NCBI GenBank assembly: GCA_942490855.1
Contig: CALNYS010000001.1
Span: forward strand, 310,001 to 374,000
Origin: CALNYS01 sp942490855
GTDB taxonomy: Bacteria > Planctomycetota > Phycisphaerae > Phycisphaerales > UBA1924
Length of the DNA: 64,000 bases
Direction of reading: 5' to 3'
Positions 36,276 through 45,049 of the stretch are shown piece by piece. Made by a program: the position numbers and the translations under genes. The notes beneath the pieces are model-generated. The model was not told the origin of the DNA. It did no database searches and saw only the letters and a list, made by a program, of their open reading frames with translations. Positions within the stretch are counted from its first letter, which is position 1. Every line of letters begins with the position of its first letter.

Positions 36276-37412
36276 ATGAATCTCCTAGCCCTTCCCAAGA
36301 CGACCATGCTCGCCCAAGAGAGCATCCGAAAGTGGTGGTTCACCGACCAGGCGTCCACCGTCGCGTCGGACAACGACGCGCTTTTCATGTTCATCTTCTG
36401 GGTCTCCGTCTTCTTCTTCGTGCTCGTCATGGGCCTCGTCGTCTACTTCAGCGTGAAGTACCGGCGCAAGCCCGGCGTCGCTCAGCAGCGCAGCGCCGCC
36501 CACCACACCCCACTCGAGGTCACGTGGACCGTCGGCCCCTGCTTCCTCCTGCTCATCATGTTCGTCTGGGGCTTTAAGGGCTTCATCGACCTCCAGGTCA
36601 ACCCCGCCAAAGGCGAGGAGATCCTCCTCACCGCCTCCCAGTGGAGCTGGGCCGCGACCTACGACAACGGCGCCAGCCACGGTGGCGACACCGTCCGCCT
36701 CGCCGACATGGACGTCCCCATCATCCGTGTCCCCGCGAACACCCCCGTCAACCTCCTGATGACCTCACGCGACGTCATCCACAGCTTCTTCGTCCCCGAC
36801 TTCCGCGTGAAGATGGACATCTTCCCCAACCGCTACGCCACCGCCTGGTTCGAGTCCACCAGTGAGCCCGTCGAACACTTCGACCCGCTCACCAACGAAT
36901 CGCTCGGCAAGTGGATCGACCACACCCTCTTCTGCACCGAGTACTGCGGCGATTCTCACTCCCAGATGCTCGCGGTCATCCGCGTCATGCCCCCGTCCGA
37001 CTTCATCGCCTGGAAGGCGCAGGCCGCCAACATCTTCAAGGACGAGCTGCGCCCCTCCGAGGTCGGCGCCAAGCTCTACCGCGCCAAGGGCTGCAACGCC
37101 TGTCACACCGTCGACGGCGCCGCCAGCACCGGCCCCACGTGGCTCGACCTCTACGGCTCCGAGCGCGCGTTCTCCAACGCCTCCGCCGTGACGGCCGACG
37201 AGAACTACATCCGCGAATCCGTCTACGAGCCCGCCGCGAAGCTCCGCGAGGGATACCCCAACCAGATGCAGACGTACCAGGGCCTCATCAACGACAAAGA
37301 ACTCTTCGCGCTCATCAGCTACATGAAGAGCCTCAGCACCGCCGGACAGGGCGAGCTCGAGGGCGAGCAGACCTACGGCGAGATGGAAGCCGCAGAGGGG
37401 GGCGAGGGCTAA
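36276..37412 (+). CDS. coxB: Cytochrome c oxidase subunit II with fused cytochrome c domain
   Basis: A 378-residue subunit II. Two N-terminal transmembrane helices are followed by the cupredoxin domain, with CuA ligands in CTEYCGDSHSQM plus the upstream His in DVIHSFFVPDF. A C-terminal cytochrome c domain (CNACH) makes it the caa3-like type that accepts electrons directly. ActE or a soluble cytochrome could donate. It lies 15 bases after the SCO gene. Confidence 0.95.
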   Translation: MNLLALPKTTMLAQESIRKWWFTDQASTVASDNDALFMFIFWVSVFFFVLVMGLVVYFSVKYRRKPGVAQQRSAAHHTPLEVTWTVGPCFLLLIMFVWGFKGFIDLQVNPAKGEEILLTASQWSWAATYDNGASHGGDTVRLADMDVPIIRVPANTPVNLLMTSRDVIHSFFVPDFRVKMDIFPNRYATAWFESTSEPVEHFDPLTNESLGKWIDHTLFCTEYCGDSHSQMLAVIRVMPPSDFIAWKAQAANIFKDELRPSEVGAKLYRAKGCNACHTVDGAASTGPTWLDLYGSERAFSNASAVTADENYIRESVYEPAAKLREGYPNQMQTYQGLINDKELFALISYMKSLSTAGQGELEGEQTYGEMEAAEGGEG

Positions 37413-37435
37413 ACCAGCCCCCGGGAAACACAGCT

Positions 37436-39178
37436 ATGGCGACGATCAACGCACCCATCGAAGACCACGCGCACGACGACCACCACGAGGGGTCGTACCT
37501 CGAGCGCCGGTACAGCTGGCCCGGAACCATCTGGGACTGGATGACCACGATCGATCACAAAAAGATCGGCGTCATGTACCTCTTCGCCGTCCTCGCGGCC
37601 TTCTTCGTCGGGGGCCTCGCCGCGCTCCTCGTGCGCGCCGAACTCCTCACGCCCCAGCAGACCATCGTGAACGCCGAGGGCGTCTCCGAGATCACCGGCG
37701 CCCTGCTCGGCGACATGCGCACCTACAACCGCGCCTTCACCATCCACGGCGCCGTGATGGTCTTCCTCTTCATCATCCCCTCCGTCCCCGCGGCGCTGGG
37801 CAACTTCTTCCTCCCCCTCATGCTGGGAGCCAAGGACGTCGCGTTCCCAAGGCTCAACCTCACGAGCTGGTACGTCTACCTCTTCGGCACCGTCTTCGCG
37901 CTCACCTCACTCGCGCTCAAAGGCCCCGACACGGGATGGACGTTCTATACGCCGTATTCAATCCGAGGCGATGAACACGCGACCGTCATCTTTATGACCC
38001 TCGCCGTCTTCATCCTTGGGTTCAGCTCGATCTTCACCGGGCTCAACTTCGTCGTCACCGTCCACAAGCTCCGCGCGCCGGGCATGGGCTGGTTCGACAT
38101 GCCCCTCTTTGTCTGGGCGATCTACGCGACCTCCCTCATCCAGATCCTCGCGACGCCCGTCCTCGGCATCACCGTCCTCCTGCTCACGCTCGAACGCATG
38201 TTCGGCATCGGCATCTTCGACCCCATGCTCGGCGGCGACCCCGTCCTCTACCAACACTTCTTCTGGTTCTACTCGCACCCAGCCGTGTACATCATGATCC
38301 TCCCCGGCATGGCGATCATGTCCGAGCTCATCGCCGTCCACAGCCGCAAGGCCGTCTTCGGCTACAAGTTCGTGGCCTTCTCCAGCCTCGGGATCGCGGC
38401 CGTCTCCTTCATCGTGTGGGGCCACCACATGTTCACCAGCCAGGGCGCGCTCGCCAGCGCGATCTTCTCCGGGCTGACGTTCCTCGTGGCCATCCCCTCC
38501 GCGATCAAGGTCTTCAACTGGACCGCCACCCTCTACAAGGGCTCCATCGTCATCAACACGCCGATGCTCTACGCCCTCATCTTCCTCTTCACCTTCTCCA
38601 TCGGCGGGCTCACCGGCCTCTTCCTCGGCGCCCTCGCCACCGACATCCACCTCCACGACACCTACTTCATCGTCGCCCACTTCCACTACGTCATGATGGG
38701 CGGAACCGTCATGGCCTTCCTTGGCGGCATCCACCACTGGTGGCCGAAGATGTTCGGCAAGATGTACAACGAACGCGGCGGCATGCTCGGAGCCGCGCTC
38801 GTCTTCATCGGCTTCAACATGACCTTCTTCACCCAGTTCTTCATGGGCTCACAGGGCATGCCCCGGCGCTACGCCACCTACACCGACGAGTTCCAGATCT
38901 ACCACCAGATCAGCACCTACGGCTCGTGGATCCTCGCCCTCGGCATGGTCGTCCACCTCCTCGTCCTCGTGCACTCACTCTTCGCCGGGAAGAAAGCCCC
39001 CGCGAACCCCTGGGGCGCCATGACCATGGAGTGGGAGACCGATTCCCCGCCCATCGAGCACAACTTCCACCACGAGCCCGTGTGCCGTCACGGCCCCTAC
39101 GCCTTCGACGACCACACCCCGCCGCGCTGCGAGCCCGGCGAGTACCCGCTCCCGCCCGGCGAACCCACCAAGCACTGA
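37436..39178 (+). CDS. coxA: Cytochrome c oxidase subunit I, A2-type
   Basis: A 580-residue haem-copper oxidase catalytic subunit with about 12 helices. AFTIHGAVMVF carries a haem a ligand His. The active-site helix reads FYSHPAVYIMILPG: the D-channel Glu of A1 oxidases is replaced and the preceding YS pair is present, the mark of the A2 subfamily. WGHHMF holds the CuB histidines and DTYFIVAHFHYVM the haem a/a3 pair. The start ATG at 37436 lies 24 bases after coxB; its ribosome site is weak. Confidence 0.96.
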   Translation: MATINAPIEDHAHDDHHEGSYLERRYSWPGTIWDWMTTIDHKKIGVMYLFAVLAAFFVGGLAALLVRAELLTPQQTIVNAEGVSEITGALLGDMRTYNRAFTIHGAVMVFLFIIPSVPAALGNFFLPLMLGAKDVAFPRLNLTSWYVYLFGTVFALTSLALKGPDTGWTFYTPYSIRGDEHATVIFMTLAVFILGFSSIFTGLNFVVTVHKLRAPGMGWFDMPLFVWAIYATSLIQILATPVLGITVLLLTLERMFGIGIFDPMLGGDPVLYQHFFWFYSHPAVYIMILPGMAIMSELIAVHSRKAVFGYKFVAFSSLGIAAVSFIVWGHHMFTSQGALASAIFSGLTFLVAIPSAIKVFNWTATLYKGSIVINTPMLYALIFLFTFSIGGLTGLFLGALATDIHLHDTYFIVAHFHYVMMGGTVMAFLGGIHHWWPKMFGKMYNERGGMLGAALVFIGFNMTFFTQFFMGSQGMPRRYATYTDEFQIYHQISTYGSWILALGMVVHLLVLVHSLFAGKKAPANPWGAMTMEWETDSPPIEHNFHHEPVCRHGPYAFDDHTPPRCEPGEYPLPPGEPTKH

Positions 39179-39212
39179 TCTTCACACGACCGCCCCACGA
39201 CGGACGATCACC

Positions 39213-39896
39213 ATGACCACCCTCCCCGCAGACCGCCACGGCGCCACCGACCCCAAGTCGTGGCGCAACCGCAAGCACCAGCCCCACTGGCGCACCGCCG
39301 AGGACGAGTTCGACGCCGCCAAGCTCGGCATGTGGCTCTTCCTCGCCACCGAGGTGCTCCTCTTCGGCGGGATGTTCTGCGCCTGGGCCATCCTCCACCA
39401 CTGGTACCCGGAGGCGTTCGAGGGCGCGTCCGCGCACTACCTCAGCTGGAAGATCGGCGCCGCCAACACCGGCGTCCTCCTCCTCTCCTCCTTCACCGTC
39501 GCATGGGGCGTCCGCAACGCGCAGCTCAACCAGCAGGGCCTCCTGCAGATGAACCTGCTCATCTCCATCGTCTGCGGGCTCTTCTTCCTCGTCGTGAAGA
39601 TCGTGATGGAGTACATCCCCAAGATCCAAAAGGGTGAACTCCCCGGCATCAACTACGCCTACACCCACGGCGAGTACGCCCACGAGCCCATCTTCCTGAG
39701 CATCTACTGGGTCTCCACCGCCATCCACGGCTTCCACGTTCTCGTCGGCGTCGGCGTCCTCTTCTGGCTCTACCTCAAAGCCGTCAAGGGACACTTCGGC
39801 CCCAAGTACTACACCCCGATCGAAGTCGGCGGCCTCTACTGGCACCTCGTCGACCTCATCTGGATCTTCCTCTTCCCCCTCCTCTACCTCGTCTAA
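39213..39896 (+). CDS. coxC: Cytochrome c oxidase subunit III
   Basis: A 227-residue subunit with about five transmembrane helices, the short form common in bacteria. KLGMWLFLATEVLLFGGMF and STAIHGFHVLVGVG plus the terminal YWHLVDLIWIFLFPLLYLV are family hallmarks. It follows coxA and precedes coxD within the operon. Confidence 0.94.
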   Translation: MTTLPADRHGATDPKSWRNRKHQPHWRTAEDEFDAAKLGMWLFLATEVLLFGGMFCAWAILHHWYPEAFEGASAHYLSWKIGAANTGVLLLSSFTVAWGVRNAQLNQQGLLQMNLLISIVCGLFFLVVKIVMEYIPKIQKGELPGINYAYTHGEYAHEPIFLSIYWVSTAIHGFHVLVGVGVLFWLYLKAVKGHFGPKYYTPIEVGGLYWHLVDLIWIFLFPLLYLV

Positions 39897-39908
39897 GGGA
39901 GCCCGACG

Positions 39909-40334
39909 ATGTCCACCGCAGCAACCGCGCACCACGACGACCACGGGCACGAGCATCACGTCAGCTCGATGTTCATCCTCGTCGGCGTCTTCGTCATCCT
40001 GCTCTTCATGACGGCCTTCACCGTCATCACCGCGAAGTACGTTGACCTCGGCGACACCGGCAACTTCATCCTCGCCATGGCCATCGCCACCTTCAAGGCC
40101 TCCCTGGTCTGCGCGTTCTTCATGCACCTCCTGCACGACCGCAAGTTCAACTCCGTCGTCCTCTTCTACTGCCTCCTCACGCTCAGCCTCTTCATCCTCT
40201 TCACCAAGATCGACCTCGACTCCCGGCGCGTCATCGACCCGCGCCGCGACGGCGCGATCACCGACCCGACCATGGTCGAAGACCACCGCGCTCACGACGA
40301 AGACGCCGGCGCGTCAACAGACGACGGGCACTGA
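39909..40334 (+). CDS. coxD: Cytochrome c oxidase subunit IV family protein
   Basis: A 141-residue protein with a His/Asp-rich cytoplasmic N-terminus and three transmembrane helices, matching the CtaF/COX4-pro family (helix 2 reads LAMAIATFKASLVCAFFMHLLHD). GGGAG precedes the ATG. It is a structural subunit of the bacterial oxidase. Confidence 0.87.
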   Translation: MSTAATAHHDDHGHEHHVSSMFILVGVFVILLFMTAFTVITAKYVDLGDTGNFILAMAIATFKASLVCAFFMHLLHDRKFNSVVLFYCLLTLSLFILFTKIDLDSRRVIDPRRDGAITDPTMVEDHRAHDEDAGASTDDGH

Positions 40335-40338
40335 CCGC

Positions 40339-41103
40339 GTGAGAGCATCTCTCCTCCAGGACGACCGCCTCGCGCGCCGCGTCGGCATCGTTCTGCTCGC
40401 GGTCTCGCTCGTCCTCATCGCCGTCTCCACCGGCTTCATGGCCGCGCGCCTCGCCACCTACGAGCGCGCCGCGCCCGCCGTCCCCTTCGCGATGATCGTC
40501 GCCACCGAAGACGCCTTCGACTTCAACGGCGTCCCCTTCTCGCTCACCTCAAGCGACACGCCGCCCCCGCAGGTCACCGTCCGCTGGGGCGACGAGACCG
40601 TCCGCCTCCTCGTCGGCGGGACCGAGATCCGCGGCCTCCCGACCCTCGCCCGACACGCCGACTGGCTCGCGGTCCTCCTCATCGCCGAGGGCGCCACCGA
40701 GTTCCAGGGCCTCGAGGGCAGGATCGCCTCGGGCGACATCCCCTCACGCCTCGTCGTCGTCGCACGCGCGCCCTCGCCAGAGTTCCAGCAGTACAAAGAC
40801 CACGTCTACACCTACCTCGAGCTCAACCCCGACGCCACGATCACCCGCTCCGAGCGCACCTACCGCGACATCGTCGACGACACCTCCTCCTGGCGACACG
40901 TCGCCGCGATGAAAGTCACCGGCGGGCTCAACACGCCCTCCAGCCGCGGCGTCTCGCCCATCAGCTACCCCAATTACTCAGGCGTCAAACAAGCCATGCG
41001 AGCCATGGGCTGGACCTGGCCCGTCTTCGGCATCGGCGCCGCCGGCTTCCTCACCGGCCTCATCCTGCTCCTCGGGTCCTTCGTCCACCGCCCGACCGAG
41101 TAA
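40339..41103 (+). CDS. Two-TM protein at the end of the cox operon
   Basis: A 254-residue protein with transmembrane helices at both ends (about 17-38 and 225-247) and an exposed central domain of ~180 residues. The domain has no Cys pairs, haem motif or other recognisable signature. The GTG start at 40339 lies 4 bases after the coxD stop, so it is the last gene of the operon and may be an oxidase assembly or accessory factor. That role rests on position alone. Confidence 0.7.
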   Translation: MRASLLQDDRLARRVGIVLLAVSLVLIAVSTGFMAARLATYERAAPAVPFAMIVATEDAFDFNGVPFSLTSSDTPPPQVTVRWGDETVRLLVGGTEIRGLPTLARHADWLAVLLIAEGATEFQGLEGRIASGDIPSRLVVVARAPSPEFQQYKDHVYTYLELNPDATITRSERTYRDIVDDTSSWRHVAAMKVTGGLNTPSSRGVSPISYPNYSGVKQAMRAMGWTWPVFGIGAAGFLTGLILLLGSFVHRPTE

Positions 41104-41143
41104 CCCCTCCCGCGCCGCGCCCGCCCCGCCTACGCTTGTCCTC

Positions 41144-42433
41144 GTGACCCAGGCCCCGCCCCAGCCCGTTCTCGCCGACCCCGTCGCCGAGCCGCCGCAG
41201 ACCGCGACCTCCGAGCGCGCCGACGCGCGCCGGCGCTTCGCGATCGTCGTCGCCTCCCACCTCAACGTCGACCTCTACCCCATCTTCATCGTGGCCCTCG
41301 CCGTCTCGCTCCAAGAGAACCTCGCACTCACGAACAAGCAGCGCGCCATGGTCATCGCGATCGGGCCCATCGTCTCCGGCGTCTGCCAGCCCCTCTTCGC
41401 CTGGATCGGAGACGCCCTCAACACCCGCCTCTTCGGCCCCATCGGCCTCGCCGCCGGCGCGCTGTGCATCAGCTCCATCGGCTTCGCCCAGAACCTCCCC
41501 CAGCTCCTCGCCCTCCAGATCGTCGGGCTCGTCGGCATCGGCATCTACCACCCCATCTCCTCCGCCGTCGCCGGCAAGCTCGGGCGCCAGGCCCTCACCG
41601 GCGCGCGCTACGTCCGCTCACCCCGCACCACCGCGCTCTCCATCTTCTTCCTCGCCGGCATGCTCGGCGGCACCTTCGGGCCGATCATCGCCTCGGGCAT
41701 CAACACCGCCACCGGCGACATGCGCTGGCTCAGCGTCATGATCGTCCCCGGCCTCATCATGGCCTGGATCCTCTGGTCCGCCACCCGGCGCGTCGAGCAC
41801 AAAACCGCCGTCGTCCACCACACCGAAGACGACGAACCAATCGACCACGCCCCGCGCCGCCGAGCCGTCGCACTCCTCTTCGCCTCCAATTCACTCCGCT
41901 TCATCGCCAACGTCGGCTGCTACTTCCTCTTCACCGCGTGGGCCCGCCAGGAATTCGCGAACGCCGACATCGCGTCCAGCAAAGCATCCATCCTCGTCGC
42001 CGCCACCACGCTCGGCATGGCCGTCGCCACCATCATCGCGGGCCTCCAGCACGCCGGCGGCGAGCGCAAACTCCTCGCCCTTACCGGCTTCCTCTCCGCG
42101 CCCTTCGTCCTCGCCATCCCCTTCCTCCCCATGCCCGGCATGATGCTCGCCGCGTTCATCGCCGCCTCCCTCTACTTCACCGCGATCCCCGCCGGCATCA
42201 GCCTCTCCCACCGCCTCCTCCCGCACGCCACCGGCATGACCGGCTCCCTCCTCATGGGCGCCGGCTGGGTTCTCTCCTCCCTCGGCCCCCTCGTGGGTGA
42301 ACAGATCGTCAACGCCAGCACCGAAAACGGACTCCACCTCGCCTTCGGGTTCATGGCCTTCATGCTCGTCCTCTCAGGCATCGCCGGCTGGCTCCTCAAC
42401 CCCGCCCTCATCCGCGAAACCCTCGACGACTAA
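41144..42433 (+). CDS. MFS transporter, fosmidomycin-resistance (Fsr)-like
   Basis: A 429-residue major facilitator with 12 predicted helices and a hydrophilic loop between the halves (~residues 220-245). The N-terminal ASHLNVDLYPIFIVALAVSLQ and the helix-4 motif GIGIYHPISSAVAGKLG match Fsr-type exporters. The substrate is unknown. Translation appears to start at GTG 41144, 7 bases after TACGCT, with no ribosome site, suggesting a leaderless transcript separate from the cox operon. Confidence 0.75.
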   Translation: MTQAPPQPVLADPVAEPPQTATSERADARRRFAIVVASHLNVDLYPIFIVALAVSLQENLALTNKQRAMVIAIGPIVSGVCQPLFAWIGDALNTRLFGPIGLAAGALCISSIGFAQNLPQLLALQIVGLVGIGIYHPISSAVAGKLGRQALTGARYVRSPRTTALSIFFLAGMLGGTFGPIIASGINTATGDMRWLSVMIVPGLIMAWILWSATRRVEHKTAVVHHTEDDEPIDHAPRRRAVALLFASNSLRFIANVGCYFLFTAWARQEFANADIASSKASILVAATTLGMAVATIIAGLQHAGGERKLLALTGFLSAPFVLAIPFLPMPGMMLAAFIAASLYFTAIPAGISLSHRLLPHATGMTGSLLMGAGWVLSSLGPLVGEQIVNASTENGLHLAFGFMAFMLVLSGIAGWLLNPALIRETLDD

Positions 42434-42437
42434 CCCC

Positions 42438-42475
42438 GCCCCCTCTCCCAGCGGGAGAGGGCTGGGGTGAGGGGT
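42438..42475 (+). repeat. CCCTCTCCC palindromic repeat, copy 1
   Basis: The stem CCCTCTCCC (42441-42449) pairs with GGGAGAGGG (42453-42461) over an AGC loop, with tail CTGGGGTGAGGGG. It begins five bases after the MFS stop codon. It belongs to the same family as the ends of the DUF559 cassette in mvaB. Confidence 0.9.
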
Positions 42476-42509
42476 CAAAGCAAACCACGAGCGAACCGAG
42501 TATCTCCTG

Positions 42510-42535
42510 CTCCCTCTCCCCCGGGGAGAGAGCCC
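42510..42535 (+). repeat. CCCTCTCCC palindromic repeat, copy 2 (degenerate)
   Basis: The stem CTCTCCCC/GGGGAGAG (42514-42530) has a 1-base loop in this alignment and a diverged tail. Between copies 1 and 2 lies the spacer AACCACGAGCGAACCGAG (from 42483), which recurs at the other two clusters. Confidence 0.8.
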
Positions 42536-42582
42536 GCGCAAGGGCCTCCCCGCTATGGTGAAGCGTTGAAGGAGCTCCCCCC

Positions 42583-43377
42583 GTGCGCCAGTACCTCGAC
42601 CTTCTCCAGGACGTCCTCGACACCGGCGCCGTCAAAGCCGACCGCACCGGCACCGGCACCCGCTCCGTCTTCGGACGCCAGCTCCGCTTCGACCTCAGCG
42701 CCGGCTTTCCCCTCGTCACCACCAAGAAAATCCACCTCAAATCCGTCGTCCACGAGCTCCTCTGGTTCATCAAGGGCGACACCAACACCGCCTACCTCCG
42801 CGACAACGGCGTGCGCATATGGGACGAATGGGCCGACGACAAGGGCGACCTCGGCCCCGTCTACGGCAAGCAGTGGCGCTCCTGGCCCGCGCCAAACGCG
42901 GCGACCATCGACCAGCTCGCCGACGTCATCGCCCAGATCAAATCAAACCCCGACTCCCGCCGCCACATCGTCAGCGCCTGGAACGTCGCCGACCTCCCGA
43001 ACATGGCGCTCCTGCCCTGCCACGCGCTCTTCCAGTTCTACGTCGCTGACGGGCGCCTCTCCTGCCAGCTCTACCAGCGCAGCGCCGACCTCTTCCTGGG
43101 CGTCCCCTTCAACATCGCCTCCTACGCGCTCCTCACCCACATGATCGCCCAGGTCTGCGACCTCGTACCCGGCGACTTCGTCCACACCTCCGGCGACGCC
43201 CACATCTACGCCAACCACATGGAACAGGTCCGCGAGCAGCTCTCCCGCGCCCCCCGCGCCCTCCCGACGCTGACGCTCAACCCCAGCGTGCGCGACATCG
43301 ACGCGTTCACCTACGACGACATCGCCGTCGAGGGCTACGACCCGCACCCCCTCATCAAAGCCCCCGTCGCGGTATGA
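42583..43377 (+). CDS. thyA: Thymidylate synthase
   Basis: A 264-residue enzyme that methylates dUMP to dTMP with methylene-tetrahydrofolate. It is the short E. coli-like form. Folate and dUMP motifs are clear: DRTGTGTRSVFG, LLWFIKGDTN, the catalytic LPCHALFQFYV (Cys), QRSADLFLGVPFNI and YDPHPLIKAPVAV at the C-terminus. The start is GTG 42583 with AAGGAG 8 bases upstream. folA overlaps its stop by 4 bases. Confidence 0.97.
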   Translation: MRQYLDLLQDVLDTGAVKADRTGTGTRSVFGRQLRFDLSAGFPLVTTKKIHLKSVVHELLWFIKGDTNTAYLRDNGVRIWDEWADDKGDLGPVYGKQWRSWPAPNAATIDQLADVIAQIKSNPDSRRHIVSAWNVADLPNMALLPCHALFQFYVADGRLSCQLYQRSADLFLGVPFNIASYALLTHMIAQVCDLVPGDFVHTSGDAHIYANHMEQVREQLSRAPRALPTLTLNPSVRDIDAFTYDDIAVEGYDPHPLIKAPVAV

Positions 43378-43886
43378 GCGTCACGCTGATCTCCGCCGTC
43401 TCTGAGAACGGCGTCATCGGACGCGACGGCGATCTCCCCTGGCGACTGCGCGACGACATGCGCTGGTTCATGCGCCGCACCAAGGGCGCTGCCGTCATCA
43501 TGGGACGGCGCACCTACGAATCCATGGACAGCGCGCTCCCCAACCGGCGCAACATCGTCCTCACGCGCGACAACACGTGGACGGCGCCCGACGCCGAAAC
43601 CGTGCACGCAATCGAGGACGCGCTCCGCGCCGCCGAACAGCAGGGGGGCGCCGAGGTCTTCATCATCGGCGGGAGCGCCGTCTACGCCGCCGCGCTCCCC
43701 CACGCCACACGCATCGACCTCACCCGCGTCCACGCCAGCGTCGAGGGAGACGCGTTCTTCCCCGACATCAACTGGAACGACTGGACCCGCGAGAGCGCCG
43801 AACGCCGCCCCGCCGACGCAGACAACGACCACGACTTCACCATCGAAGTCTGGACCCGCCCCGCGCCCGAACGCCGCATCACGTAA
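43374..43886 (+). CDS. folA: Dihydrofolate reductase
   Basis: A 170-residue enzyme that regenerates tetrahydrofolate after the ThyA reaction, co-translated from an ATGA overlap. It shows GVIGRDGDLPWRLRDDMRWF (catalytic Asp region), MGRRTYESM, IIGGSAVYA and DLTRVHASVEGDAFFPDI, the standard DHFR order. Length is normal. Repeats follow downstream. Confidence 0.96.
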   Translation: MSVTLISAVSENGVIGRDGDLPWRLRDDMRWFMRRTKGAAVIMGRRTYESMDSALPNRRNIVLTRDNTWTAPDAETVHAIEDALRAAEQQGGAEVFIIGGSAVYAAALPHATRIDLTRVHASVEGDAFFPDINWNDWTRESAERRPADADNDHDFTIEVWTRPAPERRIT

Positions 43887-43966
43887 TCAATCTCCGGGTG
43901 CCGTGGTACAGACCAACGGTCTGTGCCACGTCCTCTTCCACGCACAACCAAACCCGATCCGCATCC

Positions 43967-44002
43967 GCCCCCTCTCCCTCGGGGAGAGGGCTGAGGTGAG
44001 GG
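43967..44002 (+). repeat. CCCTCTCCC palindromic repeat, copy 3
   Basis: A perfect 9-bp stem (43970-43978 with 43982-43990), TCG loop, and tail CTGAGGTGAGGG. It lies in the 238-base gap after folA. Confidence 0.9.
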
Positions 44003-44053
44003 CAACAAGCAAAGACAGTCAACCCCATACAAGCAAGATGCAATCCGAATCCG

Positions 44054-44086
44054 CTCCCTCTCCCCACAGGAGAAGGCCGGGGTGAG
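44054..44086 (+). repeat. CCCTCTCCC palindromic repeat, copy 4 (degenerate)
   Basis: CTCCCTCTCCCC is followed by an imperfect arm GGAGAAGG and the tail CCGGGGTGAG. It is followed from 44098 by CGCGAGCGAAGCGAGCATCC, the same spacer seen near the other copies. Together with copy 3 this accounts for most of the 43887-44124 gap; no gene is visible there. Confidence 0.75.
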
Positions 44087-44124
44087 TGGTCGTACCCACC
44101 CGCGAGCGAAGCGAGCATCCGTGC

Positions 44125-44514
44125 TTACCCGCCAACATCCTTCAGCGCCTTCTCAAGCTGCTCCAACGTCGCGTCCCGCTGCGCCCCGGGCGACGTCGCC
44201 GCCCCCGTCTTGTCCAGCGGGATCGGCGCGCCCTTCTTCGCCTGCTCGAGCAACCACGCCCGCTGCTCGTCGTTGAGCTGACCCGACGGCGTGATCAGCG
44301 TCACCTGCCCGCTCTTCGACTCGCCCTGGCTCCCCTCCGCCGTCTGCGGCGAGAGCAACCCCGCGAGCGAGCTCATCGGTTCGTCCCCGCCGTTGAGGAA
44401 CTTCTCCCCCAGCGTCGCGGTCGTCGCGAGCAGACTGCAGATGCTGAACATCCAGAACGCGGGCTTAAAGAGCGAGCGTCCACCGGTTTTCTTGGAAGAG
44501 CCGAATCGTGCCAT
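44125..44514 (-). CDS. Small membrane-anchored protein of unknown function
   Basis: A 129-residue protein: a basic N-terminus (GSSKKTGGRSLFK), one hydrophobic segment (about residues 20-38, AFWMFSICSLLATTATLG) and a Gln/Ser/Lys-rich tail that ends in an amphipathic helix (ATLEQLEKALKDVG). I recognise no family. The ATG at 44514 begins just before the basic stretch; an in-frame ATG at 44550 would overlap the space to rnhA. It is co-oriented with rnhA, 70 bases downstream of it. Confidence 0.6.
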   Translation of the reverse strand: MARFGSSKKTGGRSLFKPAFWMFSICSLLATTATLGEKFLNGGDEPMSSLAGLLSPQTAEGSQGESKSGQVTLITPSGQLNDEQRAWLLEQAKKGAPIPLDKTGAATSPGAQRDATLEQLEKALKDVGG

Positions 44515-44584
44515 GGGCGGTACATCGGCCGGTTCTGGCCCCCGCGGCACGCCGCGACCGGGGCAACCGGGCCGCCTGTGCCGT

Positions 44585-45043
44585 CTAGCGCGACTGTGCC
44601 GCCAGATCCCGCGCCGCCACCGCGAGCCGGTCCGCCCGCTCGTTCTCCGGGTGCTCGTTGTGCCCCCGGATCCAGTGGTAGCTCAGCTCGTGCTGCCCCC
44701 GCAGCTCGTCGAGCACCTCCCAGAGGTCCTTGTTCTTCACCGGGCTCTTGGACGCCGTCACCCAGCCCCGCTTCTTCCAGCCGTCCATCCACGAATCCAG
44801 CCCGTTCAGGACGTACTGGCTGTCGGAATAGACGTCCACCCGCGACGCCCGCGTCAGCGCCGTGAGCCCCCGGATGACCGCCATCAGCTCCATCCGGTTG
44901 TTCGTCGTCATCTCCTCGCCGCCCGAGTCCTCACGCTCCGAGGCCGAAGCGCGATGGCGCAGGATGTACGCCCAACCGCCGGGCCCGGGGTTCCCCGAGC
45001 AGGCGCCGTCTGTATAGAGTTCAACATGCGGGACATCACTCAT
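44585..45043 (-). CDS. rnhA: Ribonuclease HI
   Basis: A 152-residue RNase H1 that cuts RNA in RNA-DNA hybrids. The four catalytic acids are visible: Asp in LYTDGACSGNPGPGGW, Glu in TNNRMELMAVI, Asp in VYSDSQYV and Asp in ERADRLA, with the supporting His in WIRGHNEHPENE. The start ATG at 45043 has TAGACT 6 bases upstream and no ribosome site. It is divergent from purL. Confidence 0.96.
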   Translation of the reverse strand: MSDVPHVELYTDGACSGNPGPGGWAYILRHRASASEREDSGGEEMTTNNRMELMAVIRGLTALTRASRVDVYSDSQYVLNGLDSWMDGWKKRGWVTASKSPVKNKDLWEVLDELRGQHELSYHWIRGHNEHPENERADRLAVAARDLAAQSR

Positions 45044-45049
45044 GCGGGC

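Noticed and set aside
42438..42535. Rho-independent terminators at the CCCTCTCCC hairpins
   Set aside because: Stable GC stems but no U-run follows; the same hairpins form cassette ends inside a coding sequence, so termination is not their defining role.
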